From Pollutimonas bauzanensis (GTDB taxonomy: Bacteria > Pseudomonadota > Gammaproteobacteria > Burkholderiales > Burkholderiaceae_B), in assembly GCF_900129885.1 (NCBI RefSeq), contig NZ_FQXE01000006.1, positions 88,179 through 152,178 on the forward strand: a stretch of 64,000 nucleotides of DNA, in the 5' to 3' direction. The notes below the pieces were generated by a model. That model saw only the letters and a list, made by a program, of their open reading frames with translations, had not been told where the DNA came from and did not search any database. The position numbers and the translations under genes were made by a program. Positions 34,425-43,059 of this stretch are shown here, in pieces. Numbering within the stretch: the first letter of the stretch is position 1; each line of letters opens with the position of its first letter.

Positions 34425-34566
34425 CCCGGCTGATAGATTGCTGTCCATAGCCGATCGAGCCAAACCGGCGCCGCAATAGCGCGATTCGTGACTGCTGCGC
34501 CGGCATCTGGATGGGCGGCTATTTTTGAACAATAAATATTCTTATAAAAAAACAGGAGACAAATAC

Positions 34567-35598
34567 ATGTCGCAGTTATCCCGCCGTAATTTCTTGAAAA
34601 CCGTGTCCCTCGCCTCGGGGGCCGCGCTGGCCGGCTTTTCAGGCATGCAAAGCGCATGGGCCCAGCGCGCCAAATACCGTTTGAAGTTCGCCAACAATCT
34701 GCCTGTCGCCCATCCTATGAACATCAGGGCCAAGGAAATGGCCCAGCATGTCCTTGCCGATACGGGGGGCGAAGTCGATATCCGCATATTCCCCAGCAGT
34801 CAGCTGGGCAACGACACCGATACGCTTTCCCAGATTCGCGTCGGGGCCGTCGATTTCTTCATGTTGTCGCCCATCATCCTGGGAACTTTCATTCCCGCGG
34901 CGCAAATCAGCGGCGTCGGATTCGCATTCAGCGGCTATGACCAGGTCTGGCCCGCCATGGACGGCGCACTGGGCTCGCACGTGCGCAAGGAAATCGCCAA
35001 GTCCGGCACTTTGACCGCCTTCGAGAATATCTGGGACAACGGCTTTCGCATCATCACCACCAGCACCGCGCCCATCAGGACGGCGGCGGACCTCAAAGGC
35101 GTGAAGCTGCGCGTGCCGCCCAGCCCTTTATGGACCTCGATGTTCGAGGCGCTGCAGGCATCGCCGACGACGATCAACTTTTCCGAGACGTATTCCGCCT
35201 TGCAGACCAGGATCGCCGACGGCCAGGAAAATCCCATCACCCTGGTCGAGAGCGCCAAGCTGTACGAAGTGCAGAAATATGTGTCCACCTCGAACCATAT
35301 GTGGGACGGTTTCTGGTGCCTGGCAAACCAGAAGAATTTCGCCAAATTGCCCCAGGGCCACCAGGACGTGATCCGCAAACGGATCAATGAAGCCGGCCTG
35401 GCTCAGCGCCAGGACCTGGCGGCGCTGAGCACCACAGTGACCGATACGCTCACCAGCAAAGGAATGGCTTTCAATGAGGTCGACACGGCGTCGTTTCGCA
35501 AGGCCTTGCGCGATGCCGGCTTCTATACCAAATGGCATGATGCCTTTGGCGAAGAGGCATGGACGCTGCTGGAATCCGCGGTAGGCAAGCTGTCATGA
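34567..35598 (+). CDS. dctP: TRAP transporter periplasmic solute receptor (DctP family)
   Basis: 343 aa substrate-binding protein of a TRAP uptake system for organic acids. The N-terminus carries a twin-arginine signal (SRRNFLK, then a hydrophobic stretch to SAWAQ), so export is likely by Tat. The ligand domain shows the DctP pattern LKFANNLPVAHPMNIRAKEMAQ, FPSSQLGNDTDTLSQIRVGAVDFFML and the arginine region DLKGVKLRVPPSPLW. The ATG at 34567 follows AGGAGA; upstream in-frame codons from 34525 lie before that site. Its stop overlaps the permease start. Confidence 0.95.
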   Translation: MSQLSRRNFLKTVSLASGAALAGFSGMQSAWAQRAKYRLKFANNLPVAHPMNIRAKEMAQHVLADTGGEVDIRIFPSSQLGNDTDTLSQIRVGAVDFFMLSPIILGTFIPAAQISGVGFAFSGYDQVWPAMDGALGSHVRKEIAKSGTLTAFENIWDNGFRIITTSTAPIRTAADLKGVKLRVPPSPLWTSMFEALQASPTTINFSETYSALQTRIADGQENPITLVESAKLYEVQKYVSTSNHMWDGFWCLANQKNFAKLPQGHQDVIRKRINEAGLAQRQDLAALSTTVTDTLTSKGMAFNEVDTASFRKALRDAGFYTKWHDAFGEEAWTLLESAVGKLS

Positions 35599-37481
35599 GC
35601 GCCACGGCCCTTGCCTTGCCAGGCCGGAACGCGGGGACGCTGACAAAAGGAGCTGTGGCGCTGAACAGGGCGATCATGCGCATGGTCGCCGCCCTGGCCG
35701 TGGCGCTGATGGTTGTCGAGACCCTCGTTCTTTTTACCGGCGTCGTTTCAAGATACTACTTCCACCGTCCTATCGTATGGTCCGATGAGCTGGCGCAGAT
35801 ATTGTTCATCTGGATGACGATGTTCGGCGTCGTGCTGGCCATGGACCGCGGCGAGCATATGCGGCTGACGGCGGTGGTGGCGCGCTTCTCCAGGGGCAGC
35901 CAGTTGTGGCTGGAAACCATGTCGCTGATCATTGTGCTGTTGTTTTCCTGGCTGGTGCTCATGCCCGGCGTCGAGCATATGAGCGCGCAGATGGCGATCA
36001 CTACGCCGGCCCTGAGCATGCCCGATGGCTACCGCGTCGCCGCGATACCGGTGGGTTTCGGCCTGATCATCTTCTCGTGCCTCGTGCGCCTGGCCAGTTC
36101 CTGCACGCTCAAGGCATCCGCCTCCTGCTTTGCCGTCGCGGCCCTGACCGCCTATGTCTTGTGGTATTTCGCCTATGACCTGCAGGACCTCGGAAACCTG
36201 AACCTGGTGCTGTTCTTTTTTGTATTGCTGGGCGCCTGCGTCCTGGGCGGAGTTCCGATAGCCTTCGCTTTCGGCATCGCAACACTGGCCTACATCGTCA
36301 ATATCGCCGAAGTGCCCACCTCTATCGTCGTGTCGCGCTTCGACGAAGGCGTGTCGCACCTGATCCTGCTGGCCGTGCCCTTGTTCGTCTTGCTCGGCGT
36401 GCTGTTGCAACTCAGCGGCATGGCCAAGGCGCTGATCGATTTCATGTCCTCGCTGTTGGGGCATATCAAGGGCGGGCTCCAGTATGTGTTGCTGGGCGCA
36501 ATGTTCCTGGTGTCGGGCATATCCGGCTCGAAGGTGGCGGATATGGCGGCCGTCGCGCCGGCGCTGTTTCCAGAGATGAAAAAGCAGGGCGCCGATGAAA
36601 ATGAGCTGGCCGCGCTGCTTGCCGCTTCGGGGGCGATGACTGAAACCATCCCGCCCAGCCTGGTATTGATTACGGTGGGGGCGGTGTGCGGCGTGTCGAT
36701 AAGCGCCCTGTTCATCGGCGGCCTGATGCCGGCGTTCGCCTGCACGGTGGTGCTGGGCTTCGTATGCTGGCGGCGCGCCCGCCGCATCCAGCTCAAGGAC
36801 GTGACGCGGGCTCCTTTCAGCCGGATTCTGCGCACCTTCATCATCGCCCTTCCCGTGCTGGTGCTCCCCGTCCTGATCCGGGTATGTGTGATCGAAGGAA
36901 TTGCGACGGCCACGGAAGTGGCGACGGTTGGCGTTGTATACGTATGCCTCTATTCGGTCATCGCCAATTTTTTCATACAGAGGATTGCGCTCCGGACGGT
37001 ATACCCGCTCATGGTCGAGGCCGCTTCCTTGTCGGGCGCCATCTTGCTGATCATCGGGGTGGCCACGTCGATGGCCTGGGCCTTGACGCAGTCCGGCTTC
37101 TCGCACGCGCTGGTCGATTTCATGACGCACCTGCCTGGCGGCGCGACGGCATTTCTCGCCGTAAGCATCGTGCTGTTCATTGTATTGGGCAGCGTCCTGG
37201 AAGGCATACCGGCGATAGTGCTGTTTGGCCCGCTCATCTTTCCGGCCGCGCATGCCTTGAATATCAATGAAGTCCATTATTCGATGGTCATCATCCTGGC
37301 CATGGGCATAGGCCTGTTCGCCCCGCCCCTGGGCATCGGTTTCTACGCCGCGAGCGCAATCAGCAAGGTGAACGCTGATCTGGTGATTCCCCGCATGTGG
37401 ATGTACCTGGCGGTATTGACCGTGATGGTCTTTGTGGTGGCGTTCATTCCGTGGCTTTCGACGGGGTTTCTGCCTCAGTAA
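35595..37481 (+). CDS. dctM: Fused TRAP transporter small and large permease (DctQM)
   Basis: 628 aa. Residues up to about 190 are the four-helix DctQ part (ALMVVETLVLFTGVVSRYYFHRPIVWSDELAQILFIWMTMFG in parts). The remainder is the DctM part with 11-12 spans (GVPIAFAFGIATLAYIV, GISGSKVADMAAVAPALFPEMKKQGADENELAALLAASGAMTETIPPSLVLI, GIGLFAPPLGIGFYAASAIS). Na+- or proton-driven uptake with DctP. ATGA overlap with dctP. Fusion of Q and M occurs in a minority of TRAP systems. Confidence 0.94.
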   Translation: MSATALALPGRNAGTLTKGAVALNRAIMRMVAALAVALMVVETLVLFTGVVSRYYFHRPIVWSDELAQILFIWMTMFGVVLAMDRGEHMRLTAVVARFSRGSQLWLETMSLIIVLLFSWLVLMPGVEHMSAQMAITTPALSMPDGYRVAAIPVGFGLIIFSCLVRLASSCTLKASASCFAVAALTAYVLWYFAYDLQDLGNLNLVLFFFVLLGACVLGGVPIAFAFGIATLAYIVNIAEVPTSIVVSRFDEGVSHLILLAVPLFVLLGVLLQLSGMAKALIDFMSSLLGHIKGGLQYVLLGAMFLVSGISGSKVADMAAVAPALFPEMKKQGADENELAALLAASGAMTETIPPSLVLITVGAVCGVSISALFIGGLMPAFACTVVLGFVCWRRARRIQLKDVTRAPFSRILRTFIIALPVLVLPVLIRVCVIEGIATATEVATVGVVYVCLYSVIANFFIQRIALRTVYPLMVEAASLSGAILLIIGVATSMAWALTQSGFSHALVDFMTHLPGGATAFLAVSIVLFIVLGSVLEGIPAIVLFGPLIFPAAHALNINEVHYSMVIILAMGIGLFAPPLGIGFYAASAISKVNADLVIPRMWMYLAVLTVMVFVVAFIPWLSTGFLPQ

Positions 37482-37510
37482 AAAAATCAACCCATAGTCG
37501 GAGATCTTCA

Positions 37511-38272
37511 ATGCATCATGAGAATAGAGTCGCCCTTGTAACGGGCGGCGGGAAAGGTATCGGCCGCGCCATCGTGGATCGCCTGGCGGCCGACGGATTC
37601 ACCGTCGTCATTGGCGACCTGGACATCGAGTCGGCGCAGCAGGCTTGCGCCGCATTGCAGGAGCGGGGCCTGTCCGCGCTGGCCGTGGTGCTCGATGTGG
37701 CGCAGGAGGAGAGCATCCGCGGTGTTTTCGAGCGCCTGGAGGCGGATTACGGCCGTTGCGATGTGCTGGTCAACAACGCAGGCATCGCAAAAATATACCC
37801 ATATCTGGAGTATCCCAAGGACCACTGGGACCTGGTCTTCAGGATCAATGTCACTGCGCCCTTCCTGTGTTCGCAGCATGCGGGGCGGCTGATGGTGCAG
37901 CATAAATGGGGGCGCATCATCAATGTGGCGTCCATCAGCGGATTCCGGGCGAGCACGGGGCGCGCGGCCTACGGCACATCCAAGGCGGCGGTGCTGGGCC
38001 TGACGCGGCAGATGGCGATCGAGCTGGCGCCGCACGGCATCACGGCCAATGGCATTGCGCCGGGGCCGGTCGACACGCCCCTGACGCGGGCGCTGCATTC
38101 GGACGAGGCGCGCGATGGATTCAATCGGGCGGTGCCCGGCAAGCGCTATGGGACGCCCGACGAGATCGCATGCGTCGCCTCGTTTCTCGCGTCTGAAGGC
38201 GCTTCCTATGTCAACGGACATGTGATTCCGGTCGATGGCGGATTCCTGGCGGCGGGCGTGCTGGAAAAATAG
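37511..38272 (+). CDS. Short-chain dehydrogenase/reductase (FabG-like)
   Basis: 253 aa classical SDR, probably oxidising or reducing a 3-hydroxyacyl or cyclic alcohol intermediate with NAD(P). Cofactor motif TGGGKGIGRA (11-20); acidic residues after the second strand (GDLDIE) favour NAD(H); NNAG at 88-91; catalytic Ser near 141-143 and YGTSK (Tyr154, Lys158). C-terminal YVNGHVIPVDGGF. The ATG at 37511 has GGAGA six bases upstream; the frame further upstream overlaps dctQM. Part of the TRAP/thiolase/ligase operon. Confidence 0.94.
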   Translation: MHHENRVALVTGGGKGIGRAIVDRLAADGFTVVIGDLDIESAQQACAALQERGLSALAVVLDVAQEESIRGVFERLEADYGRCDVLVNNAGIAKIYPYLEYPKDHWDLVFRINVTAPFLCSQHAGRLMVQHKWGRIINVASISGFRASTGRAAYGTSKAAVLGLTRQMAIELAPHGITANGIAPGPVDTPLTRALHSDEARDGFNRAVPGKRYGTPDEIACVASFLASEGASYVNGHVIPVDGGFLAAGVLEK

Positions 38273-38302
38273 ATTTATCTTCTATATGTAATGAGGTGAG
38301 AT

Positions 38303-39475
38303 ATGGCATTGGCGGCAATAACTGGATGGGCCCATTCCAAGTTCGGGAAATTGGATGGCGTCGATCCCGAGGAAATGATCTCCCAGGTGGCCATGGATGC
38401 AATCATGCATGCCGGCTTGAGTTTCGATGAAATAGATTCCATACACTTGGGCACCTTCAATGGCGGCTTCCTGTATCAGGACTTTCCTTCATCCCTCCTG
38501 CTCAACAAGATTCCCGAGCTGCGGTTTCGTCCTTCGACCCGTGTGGAGAATGCATGCGCCACCGGGTCGGCGGCATTTCATTCGGGCCTGAATTCGGTGC
38601 GCGCGGGCGACAGCCGGCATGCATTGGTCATCGGCTTCGAAAAAATGACGGAACGCAGCAACGCGGAAGTGGGCGAGATCCTGCTGAAATGCTCCTACGC
38701 CAAGGAAGAAGCGGGGGTCGCCGGCGGCTTCGCGGGCGTCTTCGGCAACATCATTGCGCGGGCCTACTTTGAGCGCTACGGCGATCAATCCGACGCCATT
38801 GCCGCCATTGCCGCCAAGAATCATCGGAATGGCGCGGCCAATCCCTATGCGCACATGCGCCGGGACCTGGGCTATGAGTTCTGCCGCCATGTCTCGGATA
38901 AGAACCCGTTCGTGGCTGGGCCTTTGAAACGCACCGACTGTTCCATGGTGTCCGATGGCGCCGCGGCCCTGATCATCAGTGCCCCGCCGCAGGCACTGGC
39001 CCGTCCGCAGCGGGTGAGCATCAAGGCGGTGGCGCATGTCAACGATTTCCTGCCCTTGAGCCGGCGCGATCCGACGGCGTTCGAGGGCGGCCGGCTTGCC
39101 TGGGGCAAAGCTTTGTCGCGGGCCGGCATAGCGCTGGAGGACCTTTCTTTTGTGGAAACGCACGACTGCTTCACCATCGCCGAGCTGATCGAATACGAGG
39201 CAATGGGGCTGGCCAAGCCGGGGCAAGGCGCGCAGATCATTCTTGACGGGGTGACGCGCAAGGATGGGCGCTTTCCCGTCAACCCTTCCGGCGGACTCAA
39301 GGCCAAGGGCCATCCGGTAGGCGCCACCGGCGTTTCCATGCACGTGATGGCGGCCATGCAGCTGGCCGGGCAGGCCGGCGACATGCAGTTGGCCAGGGCC
39401 GACCGCGCCGGCATATTCAATATGGGGGGAGCCGCGGTGGCAAATTATGTCAGCATTCTTGAAAGCGCGAAGTGA
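38303..39475 (+). CDS. SCPx-type thiolase (acetyl-CoA acyltransferase)
   Basis: 390 aa thiolase with an intact active site, unlike the thiolase-like protein at 24283. The nucleophile is in NACATGSAA (Cys85), the second motif is VETHDCFTIAELIEYE, and the distal motif is GGLKAKGHPVGATGVSMH. The substrate would be a 3-oxoacyl-CoA; chain type unknown. It has a clear ribosome-binding site GAGGTGAG. No DUF35 partner is encoded next to it. Confidence 0.95.
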   Translation: MALAAITGWAHSKFGKLDGVDPEEMISQVAMDAIMHAGLSFDEIDSIHLGTFNGGFLYQDFPSSLLLNKIPELRFRPSTRVENACATGSAAFHSGLNSVRAGDSRHALVIGFEKMTERSNAEVGEILLKCSYAKEEAGVAGGFAGVFGNIIARAYFERYGDQSDAIAAIAAKNHRNGAANPYAHMRRDLGYEFCRHVSDKNPFVAGPLKRTDCSMVSDGAAALIISAPPQALARPQRVSIKAVAHVNDFLPLSRRDPTAFEGGRLAWGKALSRAGIALEDLSFVETHDCFTIAELIEYEAMGLAKPGQGAQIILDGVTRKDGRFPVNPSGGLKAKGHPVGATGVSMHVMAAMQLAGQAGDMQLARADRAGIFNMGGAAVANYVSILESAK

Positions 39476-39505
39476 GAACGGGAAAATCGACGAAAGGTTA
39501 TGCAC

Positions 39506-41074
39506 ATGCTCAAGCAGGTAAAGAATTTGGGGGCGATCTTGCGCGACATAAGCGCCCGCTTGCCCAGCGAGCCGGGTTTTATCAAGGGAAGCGAGACTTT
39601 CTCGTGGCTGGCGATCAACCAGCGCGTCGATGCCATGGCCCATGCGCTGTCGCGGCTGGGTATCGGCAAGGGCGACAGGATCCTGGTTCACTCCACCAAT
39701 AACATTCAGCTGTTCGAGAGCGCATGGGTGGCATTCAAGCTGGGAGCCGTGTGGGTCCCCACCAATGTTCGGATAACTGAACGTGAAATCGCCTATCTCG
39801 CCTCATCGAGCAAAGCGGCGGTAATGATTTACGACGCGGGCTACGGGACCCACGCCGACGCCTGCCTGGCTGCAACGGATACGCTCAAGCACATGATCGC
39901 CATCGGCGAACCCCGCGGCGGCGAACTGGCCTACGAGCGCTTGCTGGAAGCGGGCAGGGCGCATGGGGCGTTCGATGTGGCCGAGGTGGTTTTCGAGGAT
40001 CCAGCATGGTTCTTCTATACCTCGGGAACCACCGGGCATCCAAAGGCCGGCGTATTGTCGCATGGGCAGATGGCCTTTGTGATCGTCAATCATCTGGCCG
40101 ATTTGATGCCTGGCCTCAGCCATCGCTCACGGTCGCTGGTCGTGGCGCCGCTGTCCCATGGCGCGGGCATCCATGCCCTGGTGAATACCGCGAGGGGCGC
40201 GGCCAGCGTTTTGCCGGAATCGCCGCGCCTGGATTGCGCCGAAGCCTGGCGGCTGGTCGAACGGCACCGGGTCGACAATATGTTCACCGTGCCGACCATC
40301 GTCAAAATGCTGACCGAACACCCGGCGGTCGATCGCTGCGATCACAGTTCCCTGAAGTACGTAGTCTATGCCGGAGCGCCGATGTACAGGGCGGACCAGC
40401 AGCATGCCTTGCGCAAACTGGGCAAAGTGTTGGTTCAGTATTATGGCCTGGGAGAGGTAACGGGAAACATCACTGTCCTGCCGCCGGAACTGCACGAGAT
40501 CGAAGACGGGCCGGACAGCCGCAAGGGCAGCTGCGGGTATGCGCGCACCGGCATGGAAATAGGCATACTGGACCCGCGCGGCGCGCAGCTGGGCCCTTTT
40601 GAAACCGGCGAAATCTGCGTGCGCGGCCTTGCCGTCTTCATGGGCTACAACGATAATCAGGCGGCCAACGACAAGGCTTTCAAAGACAACTGGTTCCACA
40701 CGGGCGATATCGGCCACCTCGACGCCGCGGGCTTTCTTTATATTACCGGCCGCGAATCCGATATGTATATCTCGGGCGGCTCCAATGTGTACCCGCGCGA
40801 GGTCGAAGAGGCGCTGCTTACCCATGAGGCCGTTTCGGAAGTGGCGATCCTGGGCCTCGCGGACGAAAAATGGGGCGAAGTCGGCGTTGCGGTGATTGTC
40901 TTGCGGCAAGGAAAAATGGCAAGCCCGGGGGACCTCGAAAATCATCTGGCGAATAAAGTCGCCCGCTACAAGCAGCCTGTCCGTTATCATTTTTGGGAAG
41001 CTCTGCCCAAATCAGGGTATGGAAAAATCGTAAAAAAGGAAATCAAGTCGATCTTGATGAATCAGGGGCGATAA
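39506..41074 (+). CDS. Acyl-CoA synthetase (AMP-forming)
   Basis: 522 aa ANL-superfamily enzyme that activates a carboxylic acid to its CoA thioester. The phosphate-binding loop is YTSGTTGHPKAG (about 170), then YGLGEVTGN, HTGDIGHLDAAGFLYITGR, and a C-terminal Lys in KSGYGKIVKKEI that catalyses adenylation. Two ATGs lie at 39500 and 39506; the second is preferred because GAAAGG is eight bases before it and only two before the first. Likely acts on the TRAP substrate before the thiolase step. Confidence 0.95.
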   Translation: MLKQVKNLGAILRDISARLPSEPGFIKGSETFSWLAINQRVDAMAHALSRLGIGKGDRILVHSTNNIQLFESAWVAFKLGAVWVPTNVRITEREIAYLASSSKAAVMIYDAGYGTHADACLAATDTLKHMIAIGEPRGGELAYERLLEAGRAHGAFDVAEVVFEDPAWFFYTSGTTGHPKAGVLSHGQMAFVIVNHLADLMPGLSHRSRSLVVAPLSHGAGIHALVNTARGAASVLPESPRLDCAEAWRLVERHRVDNMFTVPTIVKMLTEHPAVDRCDHSSLKYVVYAGAPMYRADQQHALRKLGKVLVQYYGLGEVTGNITVLPPELHEIEDGPDSRKGSCGYARTGMEIGILDPRGAQLGPFETGEICVRGLAVFMGYNDNQAANDKAFKDNWFHTGDIGHLDAAGFLYITGRESDMYISGGSNVYPREVEEALLTHEAVSEVAILGLADEKWGEVGVAVIVLRQGKMASPGDLENHLANKVARYKQPVRYHFWEALPKSGYGKIVKKEIKSILMNQGR

Positions 41075-41093
41075 CAATACTGTCATAGCCGCC

Positions 41094-41161
41094 CTCGTCC
41101 CAAAAGGACAAGAGAGGCATTTACCGCCGTGCTGAATGCGCCTTATGCCAAAAGCATAAGG
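41094..41161 (+). terminator. Tandem hairpins, the second terminator-like
   Basis: Between the acyl-CoA ligase and the first PPC gene there are two hairpins, both with a CAAAA loop. The first is CTC.GTCC/GGAC.GAG (41094-41114). The second is CCTTATGC/GCATAAGG (41141-41161), followed by TGTCTTTT. The second could partly terminate transcription and lower expression of the downstream PPC-LysR genes, or protect the mRNA end. Confidence 0.45.
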
Positions 41162-41183
41162 TGTCTTTTAAGGGGTTTGCATT

Positions 41184-41684
41184 ATGGGTAGCAGAATTCT
41201 GTCTGTAAATGACTGGGAGTCTCATGGCTTTCTTCTCCATATCGCTGCGGGGGACTCGATATGGAACGGAGTAAGCGGGATGCTGAAAAAGGCGGGTATT
41301 GAGTTCGCCCAATTGGAATTCATGCCAGGCATGCTTGATGTGTCGATATTCCACACGGCTCCGCCGGAGGCCAGCGGCAAGACGCTGGTGAAGTATGGCG
41401 AGGGCATCAATATCGGCCGCGCGCTTTTGTTTTCGGCCAATGCGGTGTATGGACTGGGCCTGCATGGCCAGCCGCTGCTGCATTGCCATGGCTCTTTCCT
41501 CGACGCCGAAAGCGGGCTGTGCGGCGGGCATGTCAATGTCCAGGAGTGCCGGGTGGGCCGCGGGGGCCTGTCCGCCCAGGTAACGGCCACTCCCAATATA
41601 GGGTTTGCGGTGGATCTGGACCTGACATCGAATATGCAGGTATTCCACCCCGTCAGCTATCCGGGAGGCCGGCATGGAAGCTAG
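41184..41684 (+). CDS. PPC (DUF296) domain protein, first of a tandem pair
   Basis: 166 aa. The PPC/DUF296 signature is GQPLLHCHGSFLDAESGLCGGHV: His and Cys residues lie where the family has its metal-binding HxH, and the GGH turn follows. The preceding parts (ALLFSANAVYGLGLHG) give the usual beta core. In plants this fold occurs in AT-hook proteins; bacterial members are standalone trimeric proteins of unknown function, some able to bind metal. It overlaps the second PPC gene by 11 bases. Confidence 0.75.
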   Translation: MGSRILSVNDWESHGFLLHIAAGDSIWNGVSGMLKKAGIEFAQLEFMPGMLDVSIFHTAPPEASGKTLVKYGEGINIGRALLFSANAVYGLGLHGQPLLHCHGSFLDAESGLCGGHVNVQECRVGRGGLSAQVTATPNIGFAVDLDLTSNMQVFHPVSYPGGRHGS

Positions 41685-42072
41685 CCTCGTAAGCGGCAAG
41701 GCGGGCCGGGTGTTTACCGCGCGCTTGTTGTGCAACGATGACCTGGTCGCCAGCGTCGAGGAACTTTGCGCGACGCACCGGATCGGCCACGCATTCATTA
41801 AAGGCGGGCTGGGCAGCCTGTTCCGGGCCCAACTGGAGCAATCGCTCGATGACCGGACCCGAATCATCGATGTGCAGGGCTTCGCCGTCGAACTGTTGTC
41901 CATATCCGGCCAGGTGCTGACAGATGCATCCCGGCAAAGGCCTGTCGCCTCCTTGTATGGTATCGTTGCCGACAACCTGGGCGCCGTATACGCCGGAAAA
42001 TTCGTACGCGGCTCCGCTCCGACCTGCATTACGATAGAACTAATGGTTCAGGAGTGGCTGCCTTGCGCATAG
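41674..42072 (+). CDS. PPC (DUF296) domain protein, second of a tandem pair
   Basis: 132 aa. The PPC fold is recognised from the opening GRVFTARLLCNDDLVASVEELC, the turn HAFIKGGLGSLFRAQLEQ, and VQGFAVELLSISGQV. The metal-type histidines of the first copy are not retained, so the two proteins may be a catalytic or metal-binding copy and a structural copy, possibly forming a mixed trimer. That is inference. Start at 41674 overlaps the first copy, which implies coupled translation. Confidence 0.65.
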   Translation: MEASLVSGKAGRVFTARLLCNDDLVASVEELCATHRIGHAFIKGGLGSLFRAQLEQSLDDRTRIIDVQGFAVELLSISGQVLTDASRQRPVASLYGIVADNLGAVYAGKFVRGSAPTCITIELMVQEWLPCA

Positions 42073-42102
42073 GCATTCATTTTTTTGGCTTGTTGGTTCG
42101 GC

Positions 42103-42981
42103 ATGCGCGTTCAACTGTATTTGAGCAATCTTGAGATTTTTGAAGTTGCCGCGAGGCTGGCGTCGTTCAAGCTCGCCGCGCAGGAACTGTGCCTGTCGCC
42201 CAGCGCGGTGAGCCAGGCCATACGCAAACTCGAGAAAGACCTGGATCAGGAGCTTTTCCTTCGGAATGGCAAGACCTTGGCTTTGACCGGGCAAGGCGCC
42301 GCGCTGCTCGCCAGCGTGGCCATCGGCTTCAAGCATATCCGTGAAGGCGTGGCCGACATCAGGAAGTCGAAAGAGCGCGCCATAACGCTGTACTGCCCGC
42401 CGACGTTCTCGATGAAAATCGTGGGACCGCTGCTGCAACGGTTTCTGTCAAAACACCTGGACATCGACATACGGGTTACCGCGGCGCACACGCCCAATTC
42501 GGAATTCTATAAAGAATTCGATATCGCCGTTCTGTATGGCAGCGACTACGCCGCGCGCAGCGATGTGAGGCCCCTGGGCGTGGATGTACTGACGCCGCTC
42601 TGTTCCGCCGAGGTCGCGCGCGGGGTTCATTGCCTGCGGGATGTATTCAAGACGCCGCTGATTGTCAACGATACGCAGGAAGCGCAATGGGGAGACTGGC
42701 TGGCCGTGAACGCCGCCACCAACTTCCAGGGCAACGAAGTGCACTTCAACCGCGGCTACGAAGCCATAGCCGCGGCCGTGGACGGGCTGGGCTTCGTGCT
42801 GGAATCGCAAAGGATAGTGCGCCATGATCTTGAGAAGGGCATATTGGTGGCCCCGCTGCAGACAAACACAAAAAGCCTTACGACATCCTTGTACTCCATA
42901 TTCGTCGGCCCCAGGAGCAAGGACAGGCCCGAGGTAAAGGAATTCGTCGAGGCCATCTGCAACAGTTTCCAGACGGATTAG
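42103..42981 (+). CDS. LysR-family transcriptional regulator
   Basis: 292 aa. N-terminal winged HTH (LEIFEVAARLASFKLAAQELCLSPSAVSQAIRKLEKDL, about 7-44) followed by the LysR substrate domain. The ATG at 42103 gives the expected length; an in-frame TTG at 42085 is upstream. It lies 30 bases after the second PPC gene, in the same direction, and probably regulates the TRAP/SDR/thiolase/ligase genes upstream. The palindrome at 34408-34424 is the best candidate target. Confidence 0.92.
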   Translation: MRVQLYLSNLEIFEVAARLASFKLAAQELCLSPSAVSQAIRKLEKDLDQELFLRNGKTLALTGQGAALLASVAIGFKHIREGVADIRKSKERAITLYCPPTFSMKIVGPLLQRFLSKHLDIDIRVTAAHTPNSEFYKEFDIAVLYGSDYAARSDVRPLGVDVLTPLCSAEVARGVHCLRDVFKTPLIVNDTQEAQWGDWLAVNAATNFQGNEVHFNRGYEAIAAAVDGLGFVLESQRIVRHDLEKGILVAPLQTNTKSLTTSLYSIFVGPRSKDRPEVKEFVEAICNSFQTD

Positions 42982-42991
42982 CCGGACAAGG

Positions 42992-43030
42992 AAAAACCCG
43001 TCATCGGGGCTGCGCCGAGACGGGTTTTTT
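42992..43030. terminator. Bidirectional rho-independent terminator
   Basis: AAAAACCCGTC and GACGGGTTTTTT pair through eight to ten bases around a 16-base loop. The U-run on each strand lets it end both the LysR gene (plus) and metQ (minus). Confidence 0.85.
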
Positions 43031-43059
43031 CCTGCGGAGCGCAGCGGCGCAAACGCGGA

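Noticed and set aside
35748-37511. 587-codon frame antisense to dctQM, rich in His, Gln and Arg
   Set aside because: Composition is the mirror of membrane-helix codons; the opposite strand encodes a clear TRAP permease.
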